Of a stretch of 64,000 bases of DNA, positions 44,608-56,147 are shown piece after piece. Made by a program: the position numbers and the translations under genes. The notes below the pieces were generated by a model. It ran no database searches. It saw only the letters and a program-made list of their open reading frames with translations, and was not told the DNA's origin. Positions within the stretch are counted from its first letter, which is position 1. Every line of letters starts with the position of its first letter. The DNA lies in the NCBI RefSeq assembly GCF_030269925.1, contig NC_085130.1, positions 8,878,501-8,942,500 on the forward strand, written 5' to 3'. The DNA comes from Bombyx mori (lineage: Eukaryota > Arthropoda > Insecta > Lepidoptera > Bombycidae).

Positions 44608-45027
44608 TCTATATATTAATAAGTGAAGCAAAAAACTTTGTATCCCTTTTTACGAAAATTGCACGGACGGCTAGTATGAAATTTTCTACACTTATAGAGA
44701 ATATAGAGAAGAAGTGCACAATGCTAATATTTTTTTAGAATAATGCATAAAAGATACATTAAATCAATAAAGAAAACATTACACACACTACATACCATGT
44801 ATTTGACGCACACACGCATGCATACTATTTATTGTCAAACTTTTGTTCTTGACGTCTCTGGTCAAATTGAGAATAGATTAAATATTGTTTGTCTTTATTA
44901 ATATTTTTTTATAGTGTAGTCTTGGCGAAATTTGTGATTATATAAGTATAAAATACAATCATAATAGTGTACAAACTTACAATTCCAATTAATTATAGTT
45001 GACTTTCGACTACTGCGGGACCTCTAG
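44608..45027 (+). mobile_element. Non-autonomous Helitron-like element (family H1), full length
   Basis: A/TCTATATATTAATAAGTG at the 5' end and GACTACTGCGGGACCTCTAG/T at the 3' end. 420 bp. One of the best-preserved copies of the family (others at 12020, 22546, 33457, 61470 and 63749). Confidence 0.8.
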
Positions 45028-45361
45028 TTTATTTAAAATGAAATATCTATCTTGATGCATCGGAGTATTTGTCCGTAGCGGGACGTCAAAATTCATAAAA
45101 CTCTACTTTGTAGACGTTGAAAAATAGAGATACGATTCCATACGAGAACTGCCTCTAGGTTATTTATATCTCGTGCTCACTATTTATCATTTGTCTAGTT
45201 TGACGTCCAACTTTTAAGTTCGGGAACGTCCGTATGTATCGGCGGAATACTGGACTGGTATATTTGGAAAATGCAGCGTATGTCTTATTTATTGCATGCG
45301 CTGTGGAGCATTCGTCTGTTGTATCACACAAAAATGAAACTCGCAAAATTATAATTTGCGT

Positions 45362-45755
45362 AATTACTGGTGGTAGGATCTCTTGTGAGTCCGCGTGGGT
45401 AGGTACCACTACCCTATTTGTTTTACCCGAAGGAGACCTAACAACTCAAGAGTAATTGCTTCGCGAATGAATCTACTACCGGATCGGAATCGCGACCCAC
45501 TGAGAAGATCCGGCGAGAAACTAAGCGGGCTGATGCATGAGTTAGGCTGCACGTCGACCTCTTTGTCGAGTTCGACGAGTACGGTTACCAGGGACCCTAT
45601 TTCTGCCATGAAGCAGTAATGCGTTTCGGTTTGAAGGGTCGGGCAGCCGTTGTAATTAAACTGAGATCTCAGAACTCATATCTCAAGATGGGTGGCGGCA
45701 TTTACGTTGTAGATGTCTATGTGGTCCGGTAATCACTTAACACCACTTAGCTGCT
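45362..45755 (+). mobile_element. Bm1 SINE interrupted by a LINE fragment
   Basis: The Bm1 body starts ttactggtggtaggatctct and is broken at 45419. It resumes at 45594 (accctatttctgccatgaag) and ends near aacaccactta without its usual tail. The insert is annotated separately. Confidence 0.85.
45420..45593 (-). mobile_element. LINE J2-family 3' fragment inserted in Bm1
   Basis: A 174-bp piece matching the 28536-28860 LINE. It is flanked by the exact 9-bp duplication accctattt (45411-45419 and 45594-45602). This is nested, target-primed insertion of a severely truncated copy. The tail is unusually short (gttttac at the 3' end on the minus strand). Confidence 0.8.
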
Positions 45756-47152
45756 TGGATATTAGATGTATATGTGTCCACATACACAGAACAATAACTA
45801 GCCAGCAATGTAACACAAATGCACAATATGCGACAAATAGCCGAGAGATTACCATTGAAACCGATCCAATCAATCTAAAGACGCTAAATCGTCAGCAATT
45901 ACAATATACATTGATACGTAGCTGAATGGTATTGGATGACAGTCGAGAGCGGTTGTATTGTAACGGCCAATTCAAGGGGAATCGCCTCACGAGCCGACAC
46001 GTGCCTCGTGTGCTGAATACGCAACGAGATGTGGAGCATGTGTGTGTGACGTCAGCGTTACATGAATCTTCGCACGCTATTCCGTTGGAACGTTTCATTG
46101 GTTATTTTACGGTACGTAGAGTTATGAGTAAATACTTTCTCGGATTCGTGTCGTATTTATTGCGAGACTTGTGATTTTTTTACGTTTTGAATAATATTGT
46201 ATTTTAAGTTAGCATCGTTGGATAATACTCGCGTTGATTCGAAATATACCAACCATAATACATTATTTATACGTAGATTGGTTAAGGTATCTGGTATAAC
46301 CTTTGATGGTGTTACCACAATTTTACCTTCAAAAATTATTCTCCCGTCGATTTTATGTCGAAATAAATGGGATCTGATATTTATTTTTATAAATTTCTAT
46401 ACGTAATTGATATGTTAAAACGATTTAATTAAATTGTCACAGATTATATACATTCTAATGCAGCAGTTTCAAATAAGATGGTAATATTTTCCATTTGGAA
46501 CTAAATGGCGTTTTCAAAATTCGAATTAAAAAAATGTTTTTTTTACTTAGACAGTAAGAAATCAATAGGTTCATTTAAATCTTGCGATCCGGTTGCTGCA
46601 ATTAATGATGATTAGATTATGATGATGATGACGAAATGATTTATAATGACGACTTTGTTGTATCTGCCACGTTAAGCAACACGGAAAAGAACATGTGGAT
46701 ATATCGATCGGATTAAAATACGTAAAAAGCTTTAACCAGCGAACCCGTACTGATCTTAGATGTCTCAAAAATACCGCTAAAGCCACAACCTTTGCCCAGT
46801 TTCGGGATTATCGCGTAAAAGGCAAACTGAATGCCAACTATAAGATGCACGACTGGACATCTGCGACTAAAAAAACCCAATAAACCATTTCAAACAAGGC
46901 TATACGCTCCAATTGGTTTAGGAAACGGATTGAGCCGGTTGGATAAGTCGATTCCACGCCGTCACACGGATAAAAAGGATGTGTCACGTACAATGGGGAA
47001 AATGGAAAAAAAGACAGTTTGCATTGACAGAAACTGTTTTGGTTTTACTATCATATCTTGGTGGACAATGTTAAAAACAATGTTAGGCTCTGGTTAATGC
47101 TATTGCCGGTGCTGGTGGGAATATTTTGTGGCAATTATGACCCCCCATTCAG
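45756..47152. other. Intronic DNA, no recognised feature
   Basis: Several open frames of 60-90 codons exist (for example 45926-46174 and 46831-47097). None shows a domain, splice context or repeat family that I recognise. Confidence 0.4.
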
Positions 47153-47161
47153 ACTAATAAG

Positions 47162-47457
47162 CGCCCAAAACACGTCATTTCGGATCCTCCCGATCCACTA
47201 ACGATGCTTTAGGTACCACAAGCACCGGTCATCTTTGTCGTCGAACCCATCGCTTGCGACGAAGGGCTCGGCGAGTAAATTAACCCACAGACACAGCCCA
47301 GTGAGTTTCTTGCTGGATTTTCTCAGTGGGTCGCTTTTACGATCCGGTGGTAGATTCTGCGAAGCACGGCTCTTGCTAGGGTTCGTGTTAGCAACAACGT
47401 CAGGTTTGAGCCCCGTGAGCTCACCTACTAGACCATCAGCTTAGGTAGGAAAAAAAA
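47162..47457 (+). mobile_element. Jockey-clade LINE 3' end, 5'-truncated
   Basis: From gcccaaaacacgtcatttcg (end of ORF2) to ggtagg plus poly-A. Flanked by actaataag (47153-47161) and actaacaag (47458-47466), a 9-bp target-site duplication with one later substitution. One base is missing in the ORF2 end (gatgctttaggta) and part of the 3' UTR is deleted. Confidence 0.87.
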
Positions 47458-47926
47458 ACTAACAAGGTTTCTTTGAAACATCAAACGGACAATAACAAAA
47501 GAATTAGATAATATGTTAGGCACATTGTAAACAGTCTTGGGATGAGCAAGCAAAATTCCAATGAAACTGTACATGAAATATTTAAACAAACAAATTCTCC
47601 TTACTGAGTTCCAGTATTATTAGGGGTACATAAAGTATTCTCCAACATTCAGCTTCTATCGTGCGCTCATTTGTAAGCAGATCTCATCCCAGGTGATATA
47701 CTGTAACGCAGCATCGAAGCTACGCGCTGCATTCATAAATATTAATCTAGTGAACGAAGCTGTGTGATCTCTCTTCTTCGGTGTTTTAAGAGCGCTGCGT
47801 TATCGACCTAGTTTTAAGAGGAGTCGTATATGGCGTTACCATTATTTGTTGTCTCGTTTTCTTGATAGTCTCGCGTTGATTAGCCCTGACTACAATACGA
47901 TGAATTTGAGTCACTAACAAAGGTTT

Positions 47927-47964
47927 TTTTTTACTGTTTAGATGGGTGGACGAGCTCACAGCTG
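47927..47964 (-). mobile_element. Bm1 SINE extreme 3' end
   Basis: poly-T, actgtttagatgggtggacg, agctcacagc; it then breaks off. The shortest Bm1 piece in the window. Confidence 0.7.
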
Positions 47965-48070
47965 GTTTAATTTAATAGGTTAAAAATTTAAACATGGATC
48001 AAATGAAATTACAACATAACTAAAGCTAGCTTCGTAAAGCCAAAAAAAACAAAAAAACAAATTAATGAAG

Positions 48071-48180
48071 TTTTTTTTTTATTGCCCTTGTAGGCAGACC
48101 AGTATACAGCCCACTTGATGGGGAATGGTTACCGTCGCTCTTGGACTTCAGCAAGAGAAAGAGCCAAGTCTATCGCTATT
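48071..48180 (-). mobile_element. CR1-like LINE or SINE tail fragment
   Basis: poly-T/attgcccttgtaggcagacc ... gatggggaatggttaccgtc ... cagcaagagaaagagcca. This is the same tail as 53478-53590 and 54245-54367, diverged. Confidence 0.7.
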
Positions 48181-48194
48181 TGCCTATTTTTTGT

Positions 48195-48434
48195 TGTTGT
48201 TGCTTAAATGAGTGGACGAGCTTACAGCCCAACTGGTTGTTAAGTGGTCACTGGAGCCCATAGACATCTAAAACGTAAATGCGCCACCCACATTGAGATA
48301 TAAGTTCTAAGGTTTCAGTATAGTTACAACGGCTACCCCACCCTTCAAGCCGAAACGCATTATTGCTTCACGGCAGAAATAGGCAGGGTGGTGGTACCTA
48401 CCCGTGCGGACTCACAAGACGTCCTACCACCAGT
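48195..48434 (-). mobile_element. Bm1 SINE, 5'-truncated
   Basis: gttgttgcttaaatgagtgg to gacgtcctaccaccagtc. The poly-A tail has become (GTT)n-like on the plus strand. Confidence 0.9.
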
Positions 48435-49108
48435 CAAAAGCGTTCAAGAGTGTTCGCGTCTAGTTTATGGCTTTGGTACTAGTTGGTAGCGGTTCTGTGA
48501 TGACCCTGGTTTCTTTGACGGATTGTATGCTAGTCTACCTTATCAGGCAATAAATAAGTAGGCCGAGAGAAATTTAGGATCGTAAAATGTATTTTGTCTC
48601 TTAATCGTTTGAAGTCAAACGCTATATATATATAATACTTTTTTAAACTAACCTCCTGATTGGATGAGTCTTTGAAATTATGAAAGAAACTCAGAATTAG
48701 GTATGATGCAAGATATTCGGAGAGTAATGAGCTTATGAATTGTTTTAAAGAAAATAATTGTTTTTTTTCAATCATGTCCCACATAGATAAGGTGTAAAGG
48801 TAGAGTCAATAGTCTAGAGTAGCATCATTCTGTTTCGTGCGGTGGATGACAAAAATATTCAAGAAGCATATCGCGATTGTAAGCAACCGTTTACGTATTG
48901 CAAACGCAGCCTGATGAGTACCACTACCTATTTAGACGCGGTATAACAATTGCTGCCTCTTTGACGAGAGGTATTTTGCAATTTAGATTCGCATTGCGTT
49001 GCCATTGCGATATCTATAGGCTCCGTAAGCATTTGATGGGTTGTAAGCGCTTTTGCGCATCGATAGTAATAAAAATTAATAAACAGAAAAGTGGTACAGT
49101 AAGGTTCA

Positions 49109-49664
49109 TCCATACTAATATTATAAAGAGGATAGATTTGTTTGTTTGTATTGAATAGGCTCCGAAACTACTGAACCGATTTGAAAAATTCTTTCACTGT
49201 TTGGAAGCTACACTGTTCCCGAGTGACATAGGCCATAATCTTTTTTAATATAATATTATAAAGAGGAAAGATTTGTTTGTTTGTTTGTATTGAATAGGCT
49301 CCGAAACTACTGAACCGATTTGAAAAATTCTTTCACTGCTTGGAAGCTACACTATTCCCGAGTGACATAGGCCATAATCTTTTTTGAAAATAAATAGGGA
49401 TCTTTACTATTGTAAAACTCCAATAATGTAAAACTAAAATATTCTTTACATCGCGTGCCCTGCGAAAACTATTGATGATATAATAAAATAATGTACTACG
49501 ACTTTGTAGAACACATTATTAATTACAAAAAGTGTCGCGACAGGATATGTCTAATTATTATAGTTATGTCGCAATAAGTGTTCTTTTATTTAAAGAAATA
49601 AAACAAGTCAAATATCGTTGAAATTTTTGTTAAAGACCCGAGCGGAGCCGGTGCGGGCCGCTAG
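49109..49664 (+). mobile_element. Helitron-like element with tandemly duplicated 5' end
   Basis: Starts A/TCCATACTAATATTATAAAG and ends CGGTGCGGGCCGCTAG/T, TC...CTAG termini with a GC-rich stem before the end. The first 140 bp or so (gaggatagatttgtttgttt ... gtgacataggccataatc) is repeated directly at 49253-49382 with few changes. No ORF for Rep/helicase. Confidence 0.75.
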
Positions 49665-50089
49665 TATTGTAATAAAGGTGAGAGTAATTCCTTATGTGTC
49701 CCTTCCTCAAAGCTTCTTGATTCTACAAGCGCATCGGAACATCAAACAAGCTTTAACGAACAATTGCATTCTGACCCGGACACGGAACGCGTTCGTCAAT
49801 AAACCGGACATGACGTAAACACGTATCGAACACACGGCGGGGTGCCGTTTGACAGATGCTGTCAATCCTTGCATGATAAACTAGACTTAGAATACACGGC
49901 CGGTACAGCTAGCTGTGACTGACCGACAGGAATGATGTTTCATTGTTGGCACAAAGCCATTGCTACGGATTGTCTTGATGAGACTATGGCATGTCCACTT
50001 TGGTTTACATTTCACGACTATATCCTGCTGGTTTCAGCTCTTTGGCTTTATTCACGTCTACTGACGAAGATAAATAAATCTTCACTTAC

Positions 50090-50260
50090 CATCGAGTCTC
50101 TCCTTTCCGTTGAAGTACCACACGACCTTGGGCTGTGGTTTTCCTTCTCTCACGATACAGCTGATGTTGATCTTTGTTCGCTCCAGAAGCGGTCCGAGGA
50201 CCTCACCGTCCACTAGGATCTTCCTCTCTCCCGTTATCAGCTCCACCGCCTTAGGCTTGA
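50090..50260 (-). CDS. Exon of an Ig-superfamily cell-surface protein (first exon seen)
   Basis: Minus-strand exon of 171 bp, phase 1 to phase 1. The acceptor is a long polypyrimidine tract ending tttcag (50261-50266) and the donor is gtaagtgaag. After the split first codon the peptide is KPKAVELITGERKILVDGEV, then LGPLLERTKINISCIVREG with the B-strand Cys, and VVWYFNGKERLD with the C-strand Trp. It is the first half of an Ig domain completed by the 12459-12608 exon. NIS is a possible N-glycosylation site. The 'GP.LEx...nisC.V..GkPxPxVxW' pattern resembles the second Ig domain of sidestep-type receptors, which guide motor axons in insects. Nephrin-like proteins are an alternative. No further exon of the gene was found between 50261 and 64000. 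Confidence 0.87.
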
Positions 50261-50591
50261 CTGAAAAAAAAAACAAAATTGATTAGTTTCTACTGTAATT
50301 TTTTGAAGAGTGACCCAGTTAGACTCTTTGCTGGTAGACATCATACAACACAAGATATTTGACAGATGCCTGAATTACGCTTACGACATTTTCAAGATAA
50401 TCTTGCATATATACAAGTTCCGAACAACAACATTCCGACCGACAGTCTACCGAGAATTATCACCCGCTCGGTGAAAGATCTTCCTTTCTTCGTAAATCTA
50501 CAGCTCTTTAAGTTAGAAATACCATCGAAAAGTCCAACTGCCATTTAGGCCATTTAGGACACCGGTGACCCACGTGGTCTCTTAGAAATAG

Positions 50592-50735
50592 ATACTGGTA
50601 GGACCTCTTGTGTGTCCGCGTGGGTAGGTACCACCACCCTGCCTATTTCTGCCGTGAAGCAGTAATGCGTTTCGGTTTGAAGGGTGGGGCAGCCGTTGTA
50701 ACTATACTGAGACCTTAGAACTTATATCTCAAGGT
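50592..50735 (+). mobile_element. Bm1 SINE, 5' part of body
   Basis: actggtaggacctcttgtgt ... cttatatctcaaggt. It ends mid-body where unrelated sequence begins. Confidence 0.85.
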
Positions 50736-50951
50736 ATATCTCATAAAAAATCCTGCATTCACAGATGACGAGTAGCGTAAGCAAATGTCATTTGCATTCA
50801 TGAAGTGGTGTCCACGGGCATCTGTAATCAGTTAAGAGGAAATGCGGGCTTCTTTTAATACACGTGAGGGCTCTCCCATGTTTCTCCACCATTGAATCAT
50901 ATGATCTTTATTAACCGTTGTCGTATCCCTCGTATTCTTTTTTGAATCTTT

Positions 50952-51057
50952 TATTTTCACTTGTAGACAGACGAGCATACGGCCCATCTGATGGTGAGTG
51001 GTTATCGTCGCTCATGGACGCAGTAATGTAAGGGTCAGAGCTAAGCTGCCTACCGCC
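50952..51057 (-). mobile_element. CR1-like LINE or SINE tail fragment fused to Bm1
   Basis: tttattttcacttgtagaca, gagtggttatcgtcgctcat and agagctaagctgcctaccgc match the 54240-54340 tail. At 51057 the sequence changes without any spacer into a Bm1 body. Confidence 0.75.
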
Positions 51058-51331
51058 TGTTAAGTGGTTACAGGAGCCCATAGACATCTACAACGTAAAT
51101 GCGCCACCGACCTTGAGATATAAGTTCTAAGGTCTCAGTATAGTTACAACGGCTACCCCGCTCGTCAAACCGAAACGCATTACTGCTTCACGGCAGAAAT
51201 AGGCAGGGTGTTGGTACCTACCTGTGCGGACTCACAAAAGGTCCTACCACCATTAGTTACGCAAATTACAATTTTTCGGGTTTGATTTTTAATAAGCAAT
51301 GTTATTCCGTAACCGTGGAAGTCAATCGTGA
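51058..51331 (-). mobile_element. Bm1 SINE lacking its last bases
   Basis: tgttaagtggttacaggagc ... the linker gcaaattacaatttttcggg and ccgtggaagtcaatcgtgaa. It includes part of the head-proximal linker but neither the tRNA head nor the terminal tail. Its 3' end is replaced by the CR1-like tail at 50952-51057. Confidence 0.85.
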
Positions 51332-51963
51332 ACTTTTTTTTTTAAATATACTCTCTATTATAAGATTTGGCCACGCTCTCAAACTACGAACTAGCCTGCA
51401 CATAGTTACAGGTATTAACGACATAAAAGAAACATAGCACAGGAAAAAAGTTGCCATCAGCAAATATCTAGATGAATAATTTGTAATCAGTAATATTTTC
51501 ATCCGATTTCAGCTTAATTTAAAACAGAATGCACTGTTTAATTACGCGAGGTCTCATTAACTCCGGTACTGAATCACAGATGGCGCTGTTAATGAACTTA
51601 CGGAATTGCGATGCGCTCGACAGTACTCATTTCGAAGTACCGTTGGAAAAATAGTTTGGATTTTTTTTTTGAAATATATAGTATCTACAGTTGCAAGTAG
51701 TACCTACATTGTTTTCGGAATAATATTGATTTAAAATGAAAAAAAAGGTGTAAAATCATAAATCCTGTTTTCTATTGTGACAAAAAAAAAGGTCTCCATA
51801 TTATAGTAGGTAATGAATATTAGTTACGATTTAACTTTTCGCGTTCAACTTTATATCTATTTTCTATCGTAAAACCATTGGAATTTAGAGAAGAGGATGG
51901 CTATGATACAGCGCAATTTTAACTTTGACCTATGTTTTAAGATAAATGACTTTTTTTCTTTTT

Positions 51964-52056
51964 TTATTGCTTAGATGGGTGGACGATCTCACAGCCCACC
52001 TGGTGTTAAGTGATTACTGGAGCCCATAGACATCTACGACGTAAATGCGCCACCCG
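51964..52056 (-). mobile_element. Bm1 SINE 3' end only
   Basis: poly-T/attgcttagatgggtggacg ... cgacgtaaatgcgccaccc, about 90 bp. Confidence 0.85.
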
Positions 52057-53477
52057 TTTAAAGTGCTGCCCTCTTTTGTCAGGTACCCATCACTACAATA
52101 CAAATAAATCTTGATTACTGTCTCGTATATGATTGACATCATAATTCAATAGACAACCTGACAAGACTGTTTACCCATCCTACACTAGATGGAGCGTGAC
52201 GATTGAATAATTACAATTTGATGTTTAAAGGCTGCGTGGTAAAGTACATTATTCTATTTAATATAAATCCTTAACTTATTTTACTAATTATCTCATTTAC
52301 ACGGCGGGGTCTATTAATTCATTCGATTACAGAGCTGTAAACCCCAAATCGAATTACCAATAATAAATCGGTAGCGTCAACAATAAAAGTTATATTATTT
52401 TTCAACTTTTCTTTCCGCTAGTACTTGTCAGAACTCGCGGCAATCAAGTCAAAGCTTTACGAAATAACTCTCCTTGTTTGTATTGATTTATAGAATCGAA
52501 TGTACTCAGACTATAATGTGATTGGGTTTTATGTAATCACTTGTAAATACCGGCCACGTTTCGCAGTGATTATTATATACATATGTAAGTATGCAATACT
52601 GATATGTGGAAACGGATTGCGTAGCTCGTATCCCATCACCATCACCAGATATCGTACGTCAGTGGTACAATACCAGAAATATGTTTTGTAGATCAATAAA
52701 AAGTACTTTTACGATGTAATCTTGGGTGCATTATTTTCATGTTATTATTTCAAATATTTCAAAAAGTTTTCGTGGTCCCCAGACGAGTGAGATATTATTC
52801 GTTGACATTTTAATATTATCTGTAAATGAAAAGTTACAAATTTCAGTGGTGAAACAGGAGGCTTGGTTTGGCTTAAAGTTTTCAGATGATAAGTTCGATA
52901 TTTGGTAACCAAATAGTTTCGGGACGTGGAAACTTCTTGTTGTAAATAAAGTCTTCGAGTACTGTATCTCGAGCGGGAGCCAAGAGTTGTCATAAAAAAA
53001 ATTGTCATGAGATTTTTGTCAGAGATTTATTAACACCATTAATTTTATGTATATTTTTGAGTAACCGTTTGAAATTTATAATAATATATTTAGAACCACT
53101 TGTACTATCTTAAAGCTCGACAAAATCTTTCCTGAAGTACCACCAACAGCTTACAAAGTTTCAATTCAAACAAACATTTTTGAAATAATAATATGATCAT
53201 AATAATTATCATTAATAATAATCACCCTTTGTTATTCATGATTCTTTATCAATTTTGTTTCTAAAAGATTTTTAATCTTCCTGAAGATCATACTGACTTG
53301 TCAATATGAAACAAATTTTTCGCCAAGAATAGGGGCGATCAGCTATGAGCCAAATATTTGGAAATTAAATAAATAAAAGGTTTTGGGTTTAAGGGTGCCG
53401 AGTGTTAAAATACCTTTATCCAAGGTGCCTGACCGGGAAAGGAATGCAACGCGTACTACGGTAGGTCAACCAACATG
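52057..53477. other. Intronic DNA, no recognised feature
   Basis: AT-rich. Several short open frames without recognisable content. No repeat ends are identified. Confidence 0.4.
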
Positions 53478-53660
53478 GTTTTTTTTTTATTGCCTTTGTA
53501 GGTAGACGATTATACGGCCCACCTGATGGTGAGTGGTTACCGTCGCCCATGGACTTCAGCAATGCCAGGGGCAGAGCCAAGCCGCTGCCTACCGCTGGTT
53601 ACCGTACCGGGAATCGAACCCGAGCCTCCTGGGTGAAAGCCAGGTATCCAGTTATCCAGG
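53478..53660 (-). mobile_element. tRNA-Glu-derived SINE with CR1-like LINE tail
   Basis: On the minus strand, ggatacctggctttcaccca and ggaggctcgggttcgattcc reproduce the anticodon arm (anticodon TTC), variable loop and T-arm of a tRNA-Glu, with a perfect B-box. Next come ggtaggcagcggcttggctc and about 105 bp nearly identical to the tail of the LINE at 54240-54340, then poly-A. The 5' third of the tRNA (A-box) is missing or diverged. The head is RNA polymerase III-derived and the tail recruits the partner LINE's reverse transcriptase. Confidence 0.8.
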
Positions 53661-53986
53661 ATAAATATATTGTGGGCAGAATTTCTAGTAATAATAAAAT
53701 TATTATTTTCTATTTAGTTTTGCGTTAGCTTTTAATGTAGGCGATATATAAATGGAGGCAATTAATTAGGGGACATCTTAAATTGGCTCAAGAAACTTTA
53801 CGAGCGGCTTATGAAAACGAGAATCACAGATGCAAATGATAAGATCTATATCTGTCTACCCCCGAAGTCTTAGGTCGCGAATGTGAAAGCCACAAACTCT
53901 CGTCTAAGTCGTTGAGTTATTAAAGAAAACATTACTGTATCAGATTTAATTAATTTAAAATACGGATCGCTGACTTTTAATTAACT

Positions 53987-54367
53987 TTGTGCATCAGATG
54001 TTTATCGGCCGACTTTAGGGATGGGACATGGTCGACATCTCGTTTTTACCATCGCACCGCCCGCCACCGGAGTAGAGTTCATCCATACTACCTGGAGCCT
54101 CTGCGGTCATCCACAGTGCGTTTCCAGAGATCTTTTTTGCCACGTACCATCCGGCTATGGAATGAGCTCCCCTCCACGGTGTTTCCTGAGCGCTATGACA
54201 TGTCCTTCTTCAAACGAGGCTTGTGGAGAGTATTAAGCGGTAGGCAGCGGCTTGGCTCTGCCCCTGGCATTGCTGAAGTCCATGGGCGACGGTAACCACT
54301 TACCATCAGGTGGGCCGTATGCTCGTCTGCCTACAAGGGCAATAAAAAAAAAAAAAAAAAAAAAAAA
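53987..54367 (+). mobile_element. CR1-like LINE 3' end with reverse-transcriptase C-terminus
   Basis: The open frame 53987-54295 contains STVRFQRSFLPRTIRLWNEL, then PSTVFPERYDMSFFKRGLWR and VLSGRQRLGSAPGIAEVHGR. The 'R.sF.PRtirLWNeLP..vFp..yd...FK.' block is the standard C-terminus of CR1/Daphne-type LINE ORF2. The 3' UTR is very short (about 50 bp) and ends in ggcaataaa plus poly-A. 5'-truncated. Confidence 0.82.
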
Positions 54368-54680
54368 TATAGTCTACTTATATGTTTAACTATTAAATGT
54401 GTACTGTTTTTTTTAATAAACTAGATGCAAAATTGACTGCAGACACGTGTCTGTATCCGTAATCATACTCTGACGGTGTACTTAAGACAGGATGGGCATC
54501 CGATTGTACTGAGAATATGAGAGATTAGGATTATGTTCACTCTAGCAAGTAGGATAAAGAAAAAGTAAGTAAATGTAGTATTCTTCTGTAGAAAATCATA
54601 CTGCTGCCAATAAAATAAAGGAACGAATGCTCTAGAATTTAACAGAGAAAGCTTTTGCTTCGCGGTAGAAATAAGTCAGT

Positions 54681-54925
54681 TTTTTTTTTATTGCTTAGAA
54701 GGGTGGACGAGCTCACAGCCCACCTGGTGTTAAGTGGTTACTGGAGCCCATAGACATATTCAACGTAAATTCGCCGCCCACCATGAGATATAAGTTCTAA
54801 GGTCTCACTATAGTTACAACGGCTGCCCCACCCTTCAAACCGAAACGCATTACTGCTTCACGGCAGAAATAGGCAGGGCGGTGGTACCTACCCGCGCGGA
54901 CTCACAAGAGGTCCTACCACCAATG
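54681..54925 (-). mobile_element. Bm1 SINE, 5'-truncated
   Basis: poly-T/attgcttagaagggtggacg to gaggtcctaccaccaatg. Complete body without head. Confidence 0.9.
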
Positions 54926-55137
54926 TAAATGTGTGTCAGATAGCGAGAGATTGCTACCTTAGCTACTAAATTTCGGAATATCGGGTTACAGAGAAGCATC
55001 AGCACTTCTTCTTCGCACATCTTCTAATTGGCTACCAGAGCTGAATGCATTCCGCAATGTCGATAGATAACTAAATAACAACACTATTAATTACTATCTT
55101 TGCTGTGAACTGTAAGAGAGTTTGTGCGAATGTTACT

Positions 55138-55650
55138 TTGTACTTTTCAAAGGCTTTGAGGAGAGAGCTTTTCATTATATCGATATGTCCTGATAGAGCT
55201 TTTTTTTATTTTTGAGTGGAATTTATCGGGTGATTTTTCTATTTTGACATCAACGTAACCATATTGCGGAAACTTAGAGAACGAAATAATGTTTTACTCT
55301 ATTAATATTGTACTTTTCAAAGGCTTTGAAGAGAGAGCTTTTCGTTATATCGATATGTCCTGATAGGGCTTTTTAATTTTTGAGTTGATTTTATCGGGTG
55401 ATTTTTCTATTTTGACATCAACGTAACCATATTGCGGAAACGTAGAGAACGAAATAATGTTCTACTCTATTAATATTGTACTTTTCAAAGGCTTTGAAGA
55501 GAGAGCTTTTCATTATATCGATATGTCCTGATGGAGCTTTTTTATTTTTGAGTGGAATTTATCGGGTGATTTTTCTATTTGAACATTAACTTTACCATAT
55601 TGCGGAAACGTAGAGAACGAAATAATGTTCTACTCTATTAATATTATTGA
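55138..55650. repeat. Three tandem copies of a 168-170 bp unit
   Basis: Copies start with tacttttcaaaggctttgag at 55141, 55311 and 55479 and end ctctattaatattg. They differ at few positions (cttagag/cgtagag; tagagct/tagggct; gacatcaac/gaacattaac). No open frame is maintained and no transposon is identified. Confidence 0.9.
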
Positions 55651-55689
55651 TAGAGCATATATCCTACCTAATGGCATCATGTGATGTAA

Positions 55690-55860
55690 TGGTGGTATAA
55701 TGATGTTGGGATTTATTGGGGATCCACATGGGTTTCTTTCTTGGGCTAAGCAGTTCCGGCTTGAAGAGTGGGAGAGATTTTGACGCTGTGCGTCAAGGTG
55801 GGTGGTATTTAGTTTGCGAGGTCTAAAGGCTTCGGAAATTACTCAAGACCTGATGGACAG
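55690..55860 (+). mobile_element. Very degenerate Bm1-like SINE
   Basis: Only scattered words match (tggtggtataatgatg, ggatccacatgggt, agcagttccggcttgaag, tcaaggtgggtggtattt). Confidence 0.4.
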
Positions 55861-56147
55861 TTTCTTAATTCGTCGAGATAACAATAAAGAAAGCGTTTAA
55901 TGATACGCTTTTGAAGTTGTCGTGGCCTAAATTTGAAACCGAAATTCACGCAAGACCACAATATACACTTTTTTTTCTGGTATGGAGTCGAACCTCACAC
56001 GAGGTGTACACGCTTAGGGCTCGCAGGATATAGGTGAAAGAACAGCATACCCTACCGCCGCTGTGGTCCTGTATTAATGTATATCAGGACAGCTTTGACC
56101 GATGATAAATCGGTAACCTCTCCGAAGGTAGTCTCCGACGTACCGAT

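Noticed and set aside
45926..46174. 82-residue plus-strand open frame
   Set aside because: No recognisable motif or gene structure; left as unassigned intron.
53601..53660. Possible tRNA-Glu gene on the minus strand
   Set aside because: Anticodon arm and T-arm are excellent, but the acceptor 3' side runs into a LINE-type tail and the 5' third is missing. It is a SINE head.
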